A DNA stretch of 64,000 nucleotides from Eubacteriales bacterium (GCA_030537195.1 JAUNOK010000004.1:1-64000); one strand, 5' to 3'; positions 17,045-25,602 are shown, counted from the stretch's first letter. The notes: generated from the sequence alone by a model not told the origin. Numbers and translations are program-made.

Positions 17045-18604
17045 TTATGCCTCCTGTTCTCTGTGAATCTTCATAAGTTCTTTTCTGTCAATCTTGCCAT
17101 TCTTGGTAAGAGGCATAGAATCCACCTTAATAAGCACATTAGGAATCATCCACTGTGGAACTTTGTCTTTAAGTGCATGTGTTACTCCCTTTCTGTCAAG
17201 TTCACTTGTGCTTTCAACCTCAAAGAATCCAAGAATCTTATTCTCGTCTGTATCAAATATACAGCAGCTTCTAAGCAGTCCGTCTATACCGTTCATGTAT
17301 GTTTCAATCTCGCCAAGCTCAATTCTGTGTCCCATATGCTTAATCTGGAAATCCTTTCTTGATGAGAAGAAAAGTTCGCCATCTTCGCTGTAGTAACCGA
17401 GGTCACCTGTGCGGTATATAGTCTCAAGATATCTGTCATTAAGAGGATTCTGTACAAATGCTGCCTCTGTCTTTTCAGGATTGCGAAGATACCCAAGCGT
17501 TACCGCTGTTCCAGATACACATATCTCTCCTAATTCACCAGGTCTGCCTGCATCAACAAGCTTATCTTCATCATCTAATAAGAATACTCTCTCGTTGGCA
17601 AATGCTTTTCCCATTGGAAGCTTCTCATCAAGCCCAAACTCTCTGTCAATAATGTAATATGTACAATTACATGTTATCTCTGTTGGTCCGTAAAGGTTGA
17701 CAAACATTGCATCAGGATACTGTGCTCTCCATGCATTAAGATGCTTTATAGGCATAACCTCTCCACTGAACATAATCTTGTTAAGTGAAGATGGTCTCTT
17801 ATACTCGAATCCATTAAGTGTTGTTACTATACATAATGCTGACACTGCCCATATGATAGTTGTAACCTTTCTGTCATCAAGGAAATCAAGAAGCTTCGTC
17901 GGGAACGAAAAGCACATCTTAGGAATAAGCTGTAATGCTGCTCCTGTCTTTAAACTTGAATATATATCCTTAACTGACACATCAAAATCAAAAGGTGCCT
18001 GATTACCAATAACGTCTTCACTAGTAATTCCAAATGTTTCTGTAAAACAGTCAATAAAATCTATTGTTGAACGATGGTTGACAATAACTCCCTTAGGAAC
18101 TCCTGTTGAACCTGATGTAAAGATTGAATACAGAGGGTCTATATCAAGTGCCTGTTCTCTTATCTTATCCAGTCTTTCCTGAGCCTCTGAGTCCAAAGCC
18201 TGTCCATCATATCCTTCAAGCAATTCATCAAGATTAATAATCTCACCCTGAAATCCCAGTTTATCTGCCTTCTTGGCTGACTTATTATCTACAACCAGTA
18301 TATCTGCCTGAAGAGTATCCAATATAAGATTAATTCTCTCTACGGGATGAGTTGTATCAAGCATGCAGTAATATCCGCCTGCATATACAATTCCCATAAA
18401 TAAAGATAATGTATTACATGTCTTATCCATATACACAGGAACTCCCTGTGTCTGCTTAATCTTAAGTGAAAGACAGCTTCCTATGAACCTTGCCTGATTC
18501 ATAAGCTGTGTATAAGTAAGTTCATTATTCATATCAGCACATGCTGTCTTTTCCCCATACATTCTCTGTGAGTTTTCCAGAAACTCTAACACATTCTTTT
18601 CCAT
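17045..18604 (-). CDS. Adenylating ligase (DltA / NRPS A-domain-like)
   Basis: A 519-residue enzyme expected to activate an amino acid with ATP and load it on the carrier protein at 15470. Core motifs are in order: FTSGSTGVPKGV (A3), NLYGPTEITCN (A5), YRTGDLGYY (A7), KHMGHRIELGEIE (A8) and PLTKNGKIDRKEL (A10 with catalytic Lys). The ATG at 18604 has GAGGAGAAGG upstream; the longer frame to 18649 overlaps gtrA and lacks a site. Length and motifs fit DltA, but the neighbouring decarboxylase suggests a substrate other than D-alanine. The specificity pocket cannot be read with confidence by eye. Confidence 0.9.
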   Translation of the reverse strand: MEKNVLEFLENSQRMYGEKTACADMNNELTYTQLMNQARFIGSCLSLKIKQTQGVPVYMDKTCNTLSLFMGIVYAGGYYCMLDTTHPVERINLILDTLQADILVVDNKSAKKADKLGFQGEIINLDELLEGYDGQALDSEAQERLDKIREQALDIDPLYSIFTSGSTGVPKGVIVNHRSTIDFIDCFTETFGITSEDVIGNQAPFDFDVSVKDIYSSLKTGAALQLIPKMCFSFPTKLLDFLDDRKVTTIIWAVSALCIVTTLNGFEYKRPSSLNKIMFSGEVMPIKHLNAWRAQYPDAMFVNLYGPTEITCNCTYYIIDREFGLDEKLPMGKAFANERVFLLDDEDKLVDAGRPGELGEICVSGTAVTLGYLRNPEKTEAAFVQNPLNDRYLETIYRTGDLGYYSEDGELFFSSRKDFQIKHMGHRIELGEIETYMNGIDGLLRSCCIFDTDENKILGFFEVESTSELDRKGVTHALKDKVPQWMIPNVLIKVDSMPLTKNGKIDRKELMKIHREQEA

Positions 18605-18617
18605 TACCTTCTCCTCT

Positions 18618-19118
18618 TTACTTCTCGCTCTTATCTTTTCTGAATACAAGAAGCTTGCTTATAATATAATTAAGAACAATTACCACAACCTGTGCGATAA
18701 ACTTTATTAACATACTGTTGAAATGCAGCATTGTAATGAATACAAGAAGAATTATCTCCTCAATTACAAGAGTTAATACTCTTCCACCTGCAAATGAAAC
18801 TAACTGTTTCATAAATTCTTCTACAGTCTTGGTTGGTGCTGCAAATACCCATATTCTGTTGGTAAAGAACGCAAACAGCACTGCAAGAACCCATGATATA
18901 ACATTAGCAATCAGTTCATTAATTCCAAGTGCAACATTAAAGAACGCATATGAACCTATACTTACTACTGTTGTAAGTACTCCGAAGAAAAGATAAAGAA
19001 GTACTTCCTTATACTTCTTATACAATGGTTCAAACACTCTTAATCCCGGAAGGTGCATAATCTTATCAAAGATATCCGGCTTAACTTCCTGTAAATTATT
19101 ATCTGTATTATTACTCAT
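18618..19118 (-). CDS. GtrA-family membrane protein
   Basis: A 166-residue protein with four hydrophobic helices (from YLFFGVLTTVVSIGSYAFFNV onward in short blocks) and the family-like FFTNRIWVF. GtrA proteins are thought to help flip polyprenyl-phosphate-linked sugars. The ATG at 19118 follows GTGAGG; a longer frame to 19154 runs into the promoter. It heads the Dlt-like operon, 13 bp before the ligase, an unusual partner for such genes. It may supply a lipid-linked glycosyl acceptor or donor for the modification. Confidence 0.88.
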   Translation of the reverse strand: MSNNTDNNLQEVKPDIFDKIMHLPGLRVFEPLYKKYKEVLLYLFFGVLTTVVSIGSYAFFNVALGINELIANVISWVLAVLFAFFTNRIWVFAAPTKTVEEFMKQLVSFAGGRVLTLVIEEIILLVFITMLHFNSMLIKFIAQVVVIVLNYIISKLLVFRKDKSEK

Positions 19119-19152
19119 AATTACCTCACTATATTTTTTATAATGCCACACC

Positions 19153-19181
19153 ATTTTATACTTTTATTGATAACAAATCAA
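19153..19181 (-). promoter_or_regulatory. Predicted promoter of the GtrA/Dlt-like operon
   Basis: On the minus strand TTGATT (19181-19176), 17 bp, TAAAAT (19158-19153). It lies just after the terminator of the preceding small gene and about 35 bp before the GtrA ATG. Confidence 0.6.
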
Positions 19182-19186
19182 CTAAA

Positions 19187-19220
19187 AAAGACGCTGCTTA
19201 TTATATTTTGCAGCGTCTTT
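19187..19220 (-). terminator. Intrinsic terminator after the 60-aa ORF
   Basis: Perfect 11-bp arms AAAGACGCTGC/GCAGCGTCTTT with a 12-base loop and a T-run on the minus strand. Confidence 0.88.
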
Positions 19221-19241
19221 AAAAACATATTTTGAAATATT

Positions 19242-19424
19242 TTATAAACTTTTAAGATAAGGTACAACCCAGAGAACAATAAGCAGTGCTACAGCAATAA
19301 CACTTGCTATATGATATGTATGTTCATGTAATGTCTTGTAATCCATAGACTTATTCTCGTCTGCATATGCAATCTTGTCTGGATATTTTGCATATGAATT
19401 TTCCAAATAATCAAAAATCATCAT
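19242..19424 (-). CDS. 60-aa ORF: adenylation-enzyme N-terminus joined to a membrane helix
   Basis: Residues 1 to about 42 align with the first 43 residues of the ligase at 17045-18604: FDYLENSYAKYPDKIAYAD against LEFLENSQRMYGEKTACAD, then a shared Y-x2-L and a final I-x-S. After that the ORF continues with a hydrophobic segment (AVALLIVLWVVPYL) and stops. It has a good ribosome site (GGGAG, 7 bp before two ATG codons) and its own terminator, so it may be expressed. It could be a decayed adenylation gene, or a small one-helix protein adapted from one, in the position DltX takes in some dlt operons. Function unknown. Confidence 0.6.
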   Translation of the reverse strand: MMIFDYLENSYAKYPDKIAYADENKSMDYKTLHEHTYHIASVIAVALLIVLWVVPYLKSL

Positions 19425-19512
19425 AATCTGACTCCCAAACTTTTATAGCCATATTATATTTTTATGTTAAAAGACACACCTAAAGTTGGGTTTAGTCAAT
19501 AGGTATTAAAAA

Positions 19513-19544
19513 AAGACTACCGCTTTACTTAATGCGGCAGTCTT
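19513..19544 (-). terminator. Intrinsic terminator after NCS1 permease gene
   Basis: Arms AAGACTACCGC/GCGGCAGTCTT (11 bp, one wobble pair on the RNA), 10-base loop, followed by seven T on the minus strand. It lies 13 bp after the permease stop. Confidence 0.9.
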
Positions 19545-19556
19545 ATATACTATGTA

Positions 19557-20996
19557 TTATACTATTTCAAGATCATCACGGTCTTTTAACATATACTTCT
19601 TAAGTGGTGTAAGACTTGCTATCCAATATAACAATCCACCAAAGATTGCTGTGAATCCACTTCCTGTTGTTGCAAGGAATATAGGACTGTGTACAACACC
19701 TGTCATTGGGTTATATACAAACAGCATACTTACTGTGAATGATATAATAAGAACTCCTATACCAACAAGGTTAAAGCCATGTGTGAACTCATATGCATCA
19801 TGACCTTCCATGAAATAAACAGATTTAAGCGATATTTTTCTCTTCTTTACAATCAGATAATCCACAACTATCATACCAATAATTGGTCCCTGCAGATATG
19901 CTGCAAGTGAAATAAATGTTGCGAAATGATCCATTACCCAGCCCCATACAGTAAGGATACTTACATATACAAATGATATCCATACCAGAAGCTTATAGCT
20001 TACTTTAGGAAGTCCACTCTTAACTATCATACAGTTAACATATGAACCACTTCCCTGTGTACCAATATTAGCAAATGCAACCATAAGAAGACTAAGTAAT
20101 GAGAATACTGGTCCACCAAGTGTTGCAAGCATTACAGTTGGGTCACTTTCATAGTAACCACATTTAACAAACATTGCAAGTGCCATTACGCCACCTGCTG
20201 CTACGAAGAATGGAGCAACAATTCCATATGATAAACTTGTTCCCCAGTAACCTTTTCTCTCATCCTTACAAAGTCTTGGCATAACAAGTGCCTGTGTTGA
20301 CCATGAGAATGCAAATGCGACATTACCCTCTGCTGATGTCATGAAAGCAAGAAGCTTATTGCCACCAAAATCACTTATATCAGGTGTAATTGCAAGTATG
20401 TCTGACATAGGAACTGCTGTAAAACATAATACAACAACGACAACACCTACAAAAAGTAAGGCTGTAACCAAAACACGGCTTGTCCATTTAATTACATCAG
20501 GACCACCAAGTGCAATAAGTGTTCCTAAAAGTACACATAAAACACCAAGTATCGGTTTCCATATTGTTACATTCAACGATATACCAAAACAGCCCACCAG
20601 ATTAATCATGGATGAAGCAAACAACTGCGAATCAACGGCATACCAGCCGAAGTTAGCCAGACTTATGACGGTTGCCAGTATAGCAACACCTTTCTTTCCA
20701 AGCACTGACTTTAACCATATCCACAAATCAATACCATATCTTACAGCAAATAATACTGGAAGACATTCAATTAAAACAAATACAATATTAAAACAGAATA
20801 TGTTAATAAGCATCTGCTTGAATGTCAGATACTGTGCTACTAACGCACCCTGTGTGTAACACCATGTTGCAATTGCAAATCCACTTGTTGAAAGGAACAG
20901 ATCCCAGAATGAATACTGTCTGTCACCCTTAAGCATTGGTACTACACCTGTTATAGTTTCCTGACGGATGTAATCCGCATTCTTAGAACGTGCCAT
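19557..20996 (-). CDS. NCS1-family (cytosine/purine permease-like) transporter
   Basis: A 479-residue membrane protein with about 12 helices. The N-terminus (PMLKGDRQYSFWDLFLSTSG) and FGWYAVDSQLFA fit the nucleobase:cation symporter-1 family. The ATG at 20996 is used rather than an upstream TTG, because GGGGGTG is properly spaced for it. It is the last gene of the operon that starts with the HTH-LicC-LicA fusion. By position it replaces LicB, the choline importer of classical lic loci, so it may import choline or another amino alcohol. A nucleobase substrate cannot be excluded. Confidence 0.82.
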   Translation of the reverse strand: MARSKNADYIRQETITGVVPMLKGDRQYSFWDLFLSTSGFAIATWCYTQGALVAQYLTFKQMLINIFCFNIVFVLIECLPVLFAVRYGIDLWIWLKSVLGKKGVAILATVISLANFGWYAVDSQLFASSMINLVGCFGISLNVTIWKPILGVLCVLLGTLIALGGPDVIKWTSRVLVTALLFVGVVVVVLCFTAVPMSDILAITPDISDFGGNKLLAFMTSAEGNVAFAFSWSTQALVMPRLCKDERKGYWGTSLSYGIVAPFFVAAGGVMALAMFVKCGYYESDPTVMLATLGGPVFSLLSLLMVAFANIGTQGSGSYVNCMIVKSGLPKVSYKLLVWISFVYVSILTVWGWVMDHFATFISLAAYLQGPIIGMIVVDYLIVKKRKISLKSVYFMEGHDAYEFTHGFNLVGIGVLIISFTVSMLFVYNPMTGVVHSPIFLATTGSGFTAIFGGLLYWIASLTPLKKYMLKDRDDLEIV

Positions 20997-20997
20997 T

Positions 20998-21180
20998 TTA
21001 AACAATCACCCCCGTCATACATAATATAATTAAAATAATACTTACTGATACTCCAGCAACAATGCCTACTACATCCCATTTACCTATTCTTTTAGGGAAC
21101 TCATAAGAAGGATCTTCCATTATCTTTAATCTCTTCTCTGTTTCGGCATATATCATCTCTTCAATAGATTCCTGTGCCAT
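20998..21180 (-). CDS. Small single-helix membrane protein (60 aa)
   Basis: The ATG at 21180 has AAGGAGG five bases upstream; an ATG 15 bp earlier has no site. The N-terminal 35 residues are charged and helical (EMIYAETEKRLKIMED), followed by KRIGKWDVVG and one C-terminal membrane helix. It ends 1 bp before the permease ATG, 16 bp after the LicC-LicA fusion. It may be a small subunit or stabiliser of the permease. No family recognised. Confidence 0.75.
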   Translation of the reverse strand: MAQESIEEMIYAETEKRLKIMEDPSYEFPKRIGKWDVVGIVAGVSVSIILIILCMTGVIV

Positions 21181-21196
21181 ATTTTCCTCCTTCATA

Positions 21197-22978
21197 TTAT
21201 CTGTTATAAAGCTTCATAGCCTCTTTGCAGTATAATTTACTGTTCTTATACCACATATACAGCCATTCACCCACAGCATTTCCTCTTGTTTCCTGATAAA
21301 GTGCCCATACATACCAGTAATATGCTGCTATTGAAACATATCCAATATAATGTGCAAGTTCCTTCTTAGAAGGTTCTTTTCCAAGATACTGCTTAATTAT
21401 CTCAACAGCCTCATCATATGTGTATTCTGAGCAGCATATGAATGTTCCGAGGTCGCTTGCCGGGTCATCATTGCCTGAATACTCCCAGTCAATAAGATAC
21501 ATTTTATTATCTTCATCTAATAGGAAATTAGGTGAATAACAGTCATTGTGACATAAACATTTGACAGCATTGTCATCTTTCATAACAACATCCTTTAACT
21601 CAGACATTGTATTATAAAGATCCTTGAAATCTTCAAAATCAGACTTTCCTATTTCATCAAGTCTCTTAATGAATTCCTCTGTCTTATTCCAGATTCCAAA
21701 ATCATACTCTGATACTATCTTCTTATCATGAAGCTTTCGCATCATCTTTAATGCTTCATCAACTTCAGCCCTGTTGTTATAATCAAGTTCTCTGGCATTC
21801 TTTATAAACTTGGAAATCTTCCAGCCTTCATTCTCATCAATATATATAAATGTATCATCCAGACCAAGTTCAGCAGCCACATTCATTGAAAATGCCTCGC
21901 TCTTTCTATTAATGTACTTAGAAGTTCCATTGCCAGGATGTCTGTATACATATCCCTGTGAGCCAATCTCAAACTGGAATGAAGTATTGGTAAGCCCTGC
22001 CTTGATTGCCTTGACATTAACAATATCCTTCATCTCACACTTTAATATTGCACATATATTCTTCAATATTGTTGAATCAGCATTGTTAATATACTCTTCA
22101 TCAAAGTCTCTTAATTCTTCAAGTGAATCAAATTCTCTTACTTTGTCTGCATCATATTTTCTTATATATAAAGCAAGTTCCTTAAGATGTTTCGCATACA
22201 AATCTTCCCAGAGACCTTTCTTAGTCTCAGGCTTGTCATATTCTGCCTTTAATATCTCACTGAATTTCTCACTGAACTGTTTGTCAAAATATACATGTCC
22301 AAGCATATACCATGCATTGCTGCCACCAACAGAAACCTCTGTAATTCTTCCGTGGCTGTCACACTGTAAACAGTATTCATCTGTATCACCTGCTGCATAT
22401 ACTGCAGAATAATATCCCTGATATACATATTCTTCAAACACATTGTCAACGAAATAATTATCACTTGAACAGATATATGTATTAGAAAGCTTATCCAGAA
22501 CTCTGATAAGAGTTGAAGTATTATTGTACTGATAGTAATCTTCATTGACTATTATCTTAACGCCGAACTTCTCCTCAAGATAGAAGAACTTCTCCTTCAT
22601 ATAACCAACTACTACTGTTATATCTGTTACACCTGCTTCCTGTAACTGGCGTATTTCCCTCTCTATAAGAATCTCGCCCTTAACATTAAGAAGTCCCTTT
22701 GGTCTTTCGTATGATAATGGTGCAAATCTTGATGACATACCTGCGGCCATTATTATTGCATTATTAACCTTATATGGCTTTAATGCGTCCATTCCTCTTT
22801 CGGTTATATCATATACTGTATCTGTATTATTAATAAGTTCCTTTGTCTTAAGATCTGTTACAAGCTTATTAATCTTTCCTAAAGACATTGAAAATGTATC
22901 TGATAACTCACGCTGGGTTATATTTCTCGTTTTTCTGAAATAGTTCAATAAATCAAATTCTGATTTTGTTAATGACAC
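21197..22978 (-). CDS. HTH - LicC-like cytidylyltransferase - LicA-like kinase fusion
   Basis: A 593-residue three-domain protein starting at GTG 22978 (GGGAGG, 8 bp upstream). Residues 1-65 form a winged helix (TQRELSDTFSMSLGKINKLVTDL). About 72-300 is a nucleotidyltransferase with AAGMSSRFAPLSYERPKGL, as in LicC. About 305-593 is a choline/ethanolamine-kinase-like domain with LCHNDCYSPNFLLDE and LIDWEYSG catalytic motifs. LicA phosphorylates choline and LicC makes CDP-choline; a LicC-LicA fusion is known in Treponema. The added DNA-binding domain suggests an enzyme that also senses its substrate and controls transcription. An inverted repeat at its own promoter and at the phosphonate operon is the likely target. 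The alcohol substrate (choline or other) is unproven. Confidence 0.9.
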   Translation of the reverse strand: MSLTKSEFDLLNYFRKTRNITQRELSDTFSMSLGKINKLVTDLKTKELINNTDTVYDITERGMDALKPYKVNNAIIMAAGMSSRFAPLSYERPKGLLNVKGEILIEREIRQLQEAGVTDITVVVGYMKEKFFYLEEKFGVKIIVNEDYYQYNNTSTLIRVLDKLSNTYICSSDNYFVDNVFEEYVYQGYYSAVYAAGDTDEYCLQCDSHGRITEVSVGGSNAWYMLGHVYFDKQFSEKFSEILKAEYDKPETKKGLWEDLYAKHLKELALYIRKYDADKVREFDSLEELRDFDEEYINNADSTILKNICAILKCEMKDIVNVKAIKAGLTNTSFQFEIGSQGYVYRHPGNGTSKYINRKSEAFSMNVAAELGLDDTFIYIDENEGWKISKFIKNARELDYNNRAEVDEALKMMRKLHDKKIVSEYDFGIWNKTEEFIKRLDEIGKSDFEDFKDLYNTMSELKDVVMKDDNAVKCLCHNDCYSPNFLLDEDNKMYLIDWEYSGNDDPASDLGTFICCSEYTYDEAVEIIKQYLGKEPSKKELAHYIGYVSIAAYYWYVWALYQETRGNAVGEWLYMWYKNSKLYCKEAMKLYNR

Positions 22979-23010
22979 TCTTTCGTCCTCCCATTACTAT
23001 AATATCGTTA

Positions 23011-23057
23011 TGTTCATGTTTTGTTCATTTTTAAAAAATATTTCGTAAAAATGAACA
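23011..23057 (-). promoter_or_regulatory. Operator of HTH-LicC-LicA gene (TGTTCAT sites)
   Basis: Perfect 12-bp inverted repeat TGTTCATTTTTA (23022-23033) and TAAAAATGAACA (23046-23057), plus a third half-site TGTTCAT at 23011-23017. It begins 11 bp after the predicted -10 box. The same motif precedes the phosphonate operon at 29250-29286. Confidence 0.75.
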
Positions 23058-23068
23058 TCTAGGTATAT

Positions 23069-23097
23069 GTTATACCTCTTATCCTATGTTTCGTCAA
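23069..23097 (-). promoter_or_regulatory. Promoter of HTH-LicC-LicA operon
   Basis: On the minus strand TTGACG (23097-23092), 17 bp, TATAAC (23074-23069). A separate perfect palindrome AGGTATA-TGT-TATACCT (23061-23077) covers the -10 box. Confidence 0.72.
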
Positions 23098-23105
23098 GAA
23101 AAAAA

Positions 23106-23139
23106 GCAGCAAAAGTGAAATAAATTTCACTTTTGCTGC
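23106..23139 (-). terminator. Intrinsic terminator of the phosphonate operon
   Basis: Perfect 15-bp arms (GCAGCAAAAGTGAAA/TTTCACTTTTGCTGC) with a 4-base loop, followed by a T-run on the minus strand, 19 bp after the ppd stop. Confidence 0.93.
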
Positions 23140-23158
23140 ATATAATTTTACATTTGCT

Positions 23159-24280
23159 TTATATTTGTCTTAAATATTCCATGAAATTGTTCTTGTTTTC
23201 TATAGCAGTTGTTGTAGGTCTGCCAAGGTCTGCCCTTGCACCTATTGAACATTTTACCTCAATCATGCTGAGACATTTTCTGTTTCCTGCCGCCTCAAGC
23301 TCTTTATCAAGATCTTCAAAATTATCAACTGATACTGCATATGGATAACCACAGCCTTCTGCTATCTTTACAAGATCAATTGATGATGCCACTGTAGGCA
23401 TTCCACCAACTGTCTCATGTGCTCCATTATTTATTATAATATGGACAACATTTTCTGGCTTGTTACTACCAAGAAGTGCCATAGAGCCCATATGCATAAG
23501 AACTGCGCCATCTCCGTCCACACACCATACCTTTGTCTGCGGCTTATTAATTGCAACTCCTAATGCTATTGATGAGCTGTGTCCCATTGAACCAACTGTA
23601 AGGAAATCATACTTATGGCTCTGGCCATTCTTAACACGGGTTTCGAATAATTCACGGCTTGCCTTTCCTGTTGTTGACACGATAGGGTCTTCACCTGTCT
23701 TGTCGACAATATGCTGGATTATCTCTTCTCTTACCATTGTATTGTCGTTCTTATATATTACCTTTTCATCATATACAAGTGCGCCTTTTCTTATAACAAA
23801 TGCAACATCCTTACCTTCTGCTAGCTTCTTCTGGAATTCCTTCATCGCATTTTCAACTTCTTCATCTGTTGTATCCTGTCCGATTATGAAAGAATCAATT
23901 CCCATATCATCAAGTAATTTGATTGTTACTTCGCCCTGATATATGTGCTGTGGTTCATCATGTATGCCAGGCTCGCCTCTCCAACCTATAATAAATACAA
24001 CTGGGATTGCATACACCTTATCATTAAGTAATGATGCTACCGGATTGATAATATTTCCCTCTCCGGAATTCTGCATATATACAACAGGAACTTTTCCTGT
24101 AGCAAGATGATATCCTGCTGCAAGTGCCGTACAATTACCTTCATTGGCAGCTATAATATGGTGTTTCTTATCAATTCCGTATGTATTCATAAGATAATTG
24201 CATAATGCCTTAAGTTGCGAATCTGGTACTCCTGTATAGAAATCTGAGCCGATTATCTTAACTAAATTCTCTACCTTCAT
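23159..24280 (-). CDS. ppd: Phosphonopyruvate decarboxylase
   Basis: A 373-residue thiamine-diphosphate enzyme that converts phosphonopyruvate to phosphonoacetaldehyde, pulling the unfavourable PEP mutase reaction forward. The N-terminal part has YTGVPDSQLKALCNYL and AANEGNCTALAAGYH (catalytic Glu). The C-terminal cofactor motif runs from GDGAVLMHMG to IINN. Length and the DSxL start match Ppd rather than sulfopyruvate decarboxylase. It lies 16 bp after the PEP mutase gene and ends the operon. Confidence 0.93.
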   Translation of the reverse strand: MKVENLVKIIGSDFYTGVPDSQLKALCNYLMNTYGIDKKHHIIAANEGNCTALAAGYHLATGKVPVVYMQNSGEGNIINPVASLLNDKVYAIPVVFIIGWRGEPGIHDEPQHIYQGEVTIKLLDDMGIDSFIIGQDTTDEEVENAMKEFQKKLAEGKDVAFVIRKGALVYDEKVIYKNDNTMVREEIIQHIVDKTGEDPIVSTTGKASRELFETRVKNGQSHKYDFLTVGSMGHSSSIALGVAINKPQTKVWCVDGDGAVLMHMGSMALLGSNKPENVVHIIINNGAHETVGGMPTVASSIDLVKIAEGCGYPYAVSVDNFEDLDKELEAAGNRKCLSMIEVKCSIGARADLGRPTTTAIENKNNFMEYLRQI

Positions 24281-24296
24281 AATTACTCTCCATTAT

Positions 24297-25592
24297 TTAT
24301 AATGTTTCTATGAGCGATATTATCTGCTTTATAGGCATAAGTCTGTCATCAACTTCTTTTGCCCTGTGATACTTAAGGATATCCTTTGCAGTCTGCTCCA
24401 TAGCAGGGAACGCACTTCTTGTAAGCTGATTAGCGTATATAACAATATTAACTCCATGCTGTGCAAGTTCTTCCTCTGTAATAGTATTAAATGAGGATGG
24501 AACAACAACAATTGGTGTTTCCTTATTCTCCATTCTGAATTTATCACAAAATTCAAGTATCTCTGCAGGATCTTTCTTTCTGCTGTGAATCATGATTCCG
24601 TCTGCGCCTGCCTCAACAAATGCTTTTGCTCTTGTAAGCGCATCTTCCATGCCCTGCTCCAATATAAGGCTCTCTATTCTGGCAATAATCATGAAATCGT
24701 CAGTAAGCTGGACTTTCTTTCCGGCTCTTATCTTTTCACAGAAATGTTCAATAGTATCCTGTGTCTGCTTTACTTCTGTTCCAAAAAGCGAATTCTTCTT
24801 AAGACCTGTCTTATCCTCAATTATAATTGCAGATACGCCCATTCTCTCAAGGGATCGGACTGTGTATACAAAATGTTCAATCTGTCCGCCTGTATCTCCA
24901 TCAAATATAATTGGTTTAGTTGTAACTTCCATAACATCATCAATTGTTCTGAATCTTGATGTCATGTCAACAAGCTCGATATCAGGCTTACCCTTTGCTG
25001 TAGAATCACATAATGAACTAATCCACATTGCGTCGAACTGATCCAACTCACCATCTCTTTCAACAACAGTCTTCTCTGCAATAAGACCTGTAAGACCACT
25101 GTGTACCTCTAATGCCTTAACTACAGGTCTGATTTTTATAAGCTGGCCTAATCTTTTTCTTCTGTATTCAGGCATTGCAAGCTTTTCTTTAATTCTTGCA
25201 TCAATATTTTTCACACTTTCATTATATGTATAAGGAACATCTATAATCTGTCCGCCATACTCTGCCAGTAACTTCTCAACATTATCACGCATAGCCTTCA
25301 TTGGAGGTTTCTTCCAGTTATCACCATGAATTACATAATCAGGGTGAATCTGTTTAATAACCTCATCATACATAAGGTCTTTCTGTATAATTACCTCATC
25401 AACCTCCGGGATAGCCTTTACAAGTTCAACTCTCTCTTCAAATGATATTGTAGAAAATCTATCAAACTTTACCATAGCCTCATCACTGAGAATACCTACA
25501 ACTAATCTGCCATATTTCTTGGCCTCATGGATTATATTCATATGACCTTCATGAATTATATCCGTAATAAAACATGTATATACTGTTTTCAT
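24297..25592 (-). CDS. pepM: Cytidylyltransferase - PEP mutase fusion
   Basis: A 431-residue fusion. Residues 1 to about 135 are a HxGH-type nucleotidyltransferase (DIIHEGHMNII, HGDNWKK). About 140-431 is PEP mutase, with DAMWISSLCDSTAKG, the catalytic loop EDKTGLKKNSLFG (EDK-x5-NS) and MIIARIESL. PEP mutase rearranges phosphoenolpyruvate to phosphonopyruvate, the entry to nearly all natural phosphonates. The fused transferase domain is expected to activate the final phosphonate as a CMP ester for transfer to a glycan or lipid. It starts 10 bp after the dehydrogenase gene. Confidence 0.95.
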   Translation of the reverse strand: MKTVYTCFITDIIHEGHMNIIHEAKKYGRLVVGILSDEAMVKFDRFSTISFEERVELVKAIPEVDEVIIQKDLMYDEVIKQIHPDYVIHGDNWKKPPMKAMRDNVEKLLAEYGGQIIDVPYTYNESVKNIDARIKEKLAMPEYRRKRLGQLIKIRPVVKALEVHSGLTGLIAEKTVVERDGELDQFDAMWISSLCDSTAKGKPDIELVDMTSRFRTIDDVMEVTTKPIIFDGDTGGQIEHFVYTVRSLERMGVSAIIIEDKTGLKKNSLFGTEVKQTQDTIEHFCEKIRAGKKVQLTDDFMIIARIESLILEQGMEDALTRAKAFVEAGADGIMIHSRKKDPAEILEFCDKFRMENKETPIVVVPSSFNTITEEELAQHGVNIVIYANQLTRSAFPAMEQTAKDILKYHRAKEVDDRLMPIKQIISLIETL

Positions 25593-25602
25593 TTCTGTCT
25601 CC

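Noticed and set aside
12765-19118. A standard D-alanylation dlt operon
   Set aside because: It has a GtrA gene at its head and a PLP decarboxylase in the middle, and no intact DltX; D-alanine as substrate is therefore not assumed.
21810-22412. Plus-strand ORF of 200 codons opposite the LicC-LicA gene
   Set aside because: Ser/Phe-rich antisense frame over a well-supported gene, with no ribosome site.
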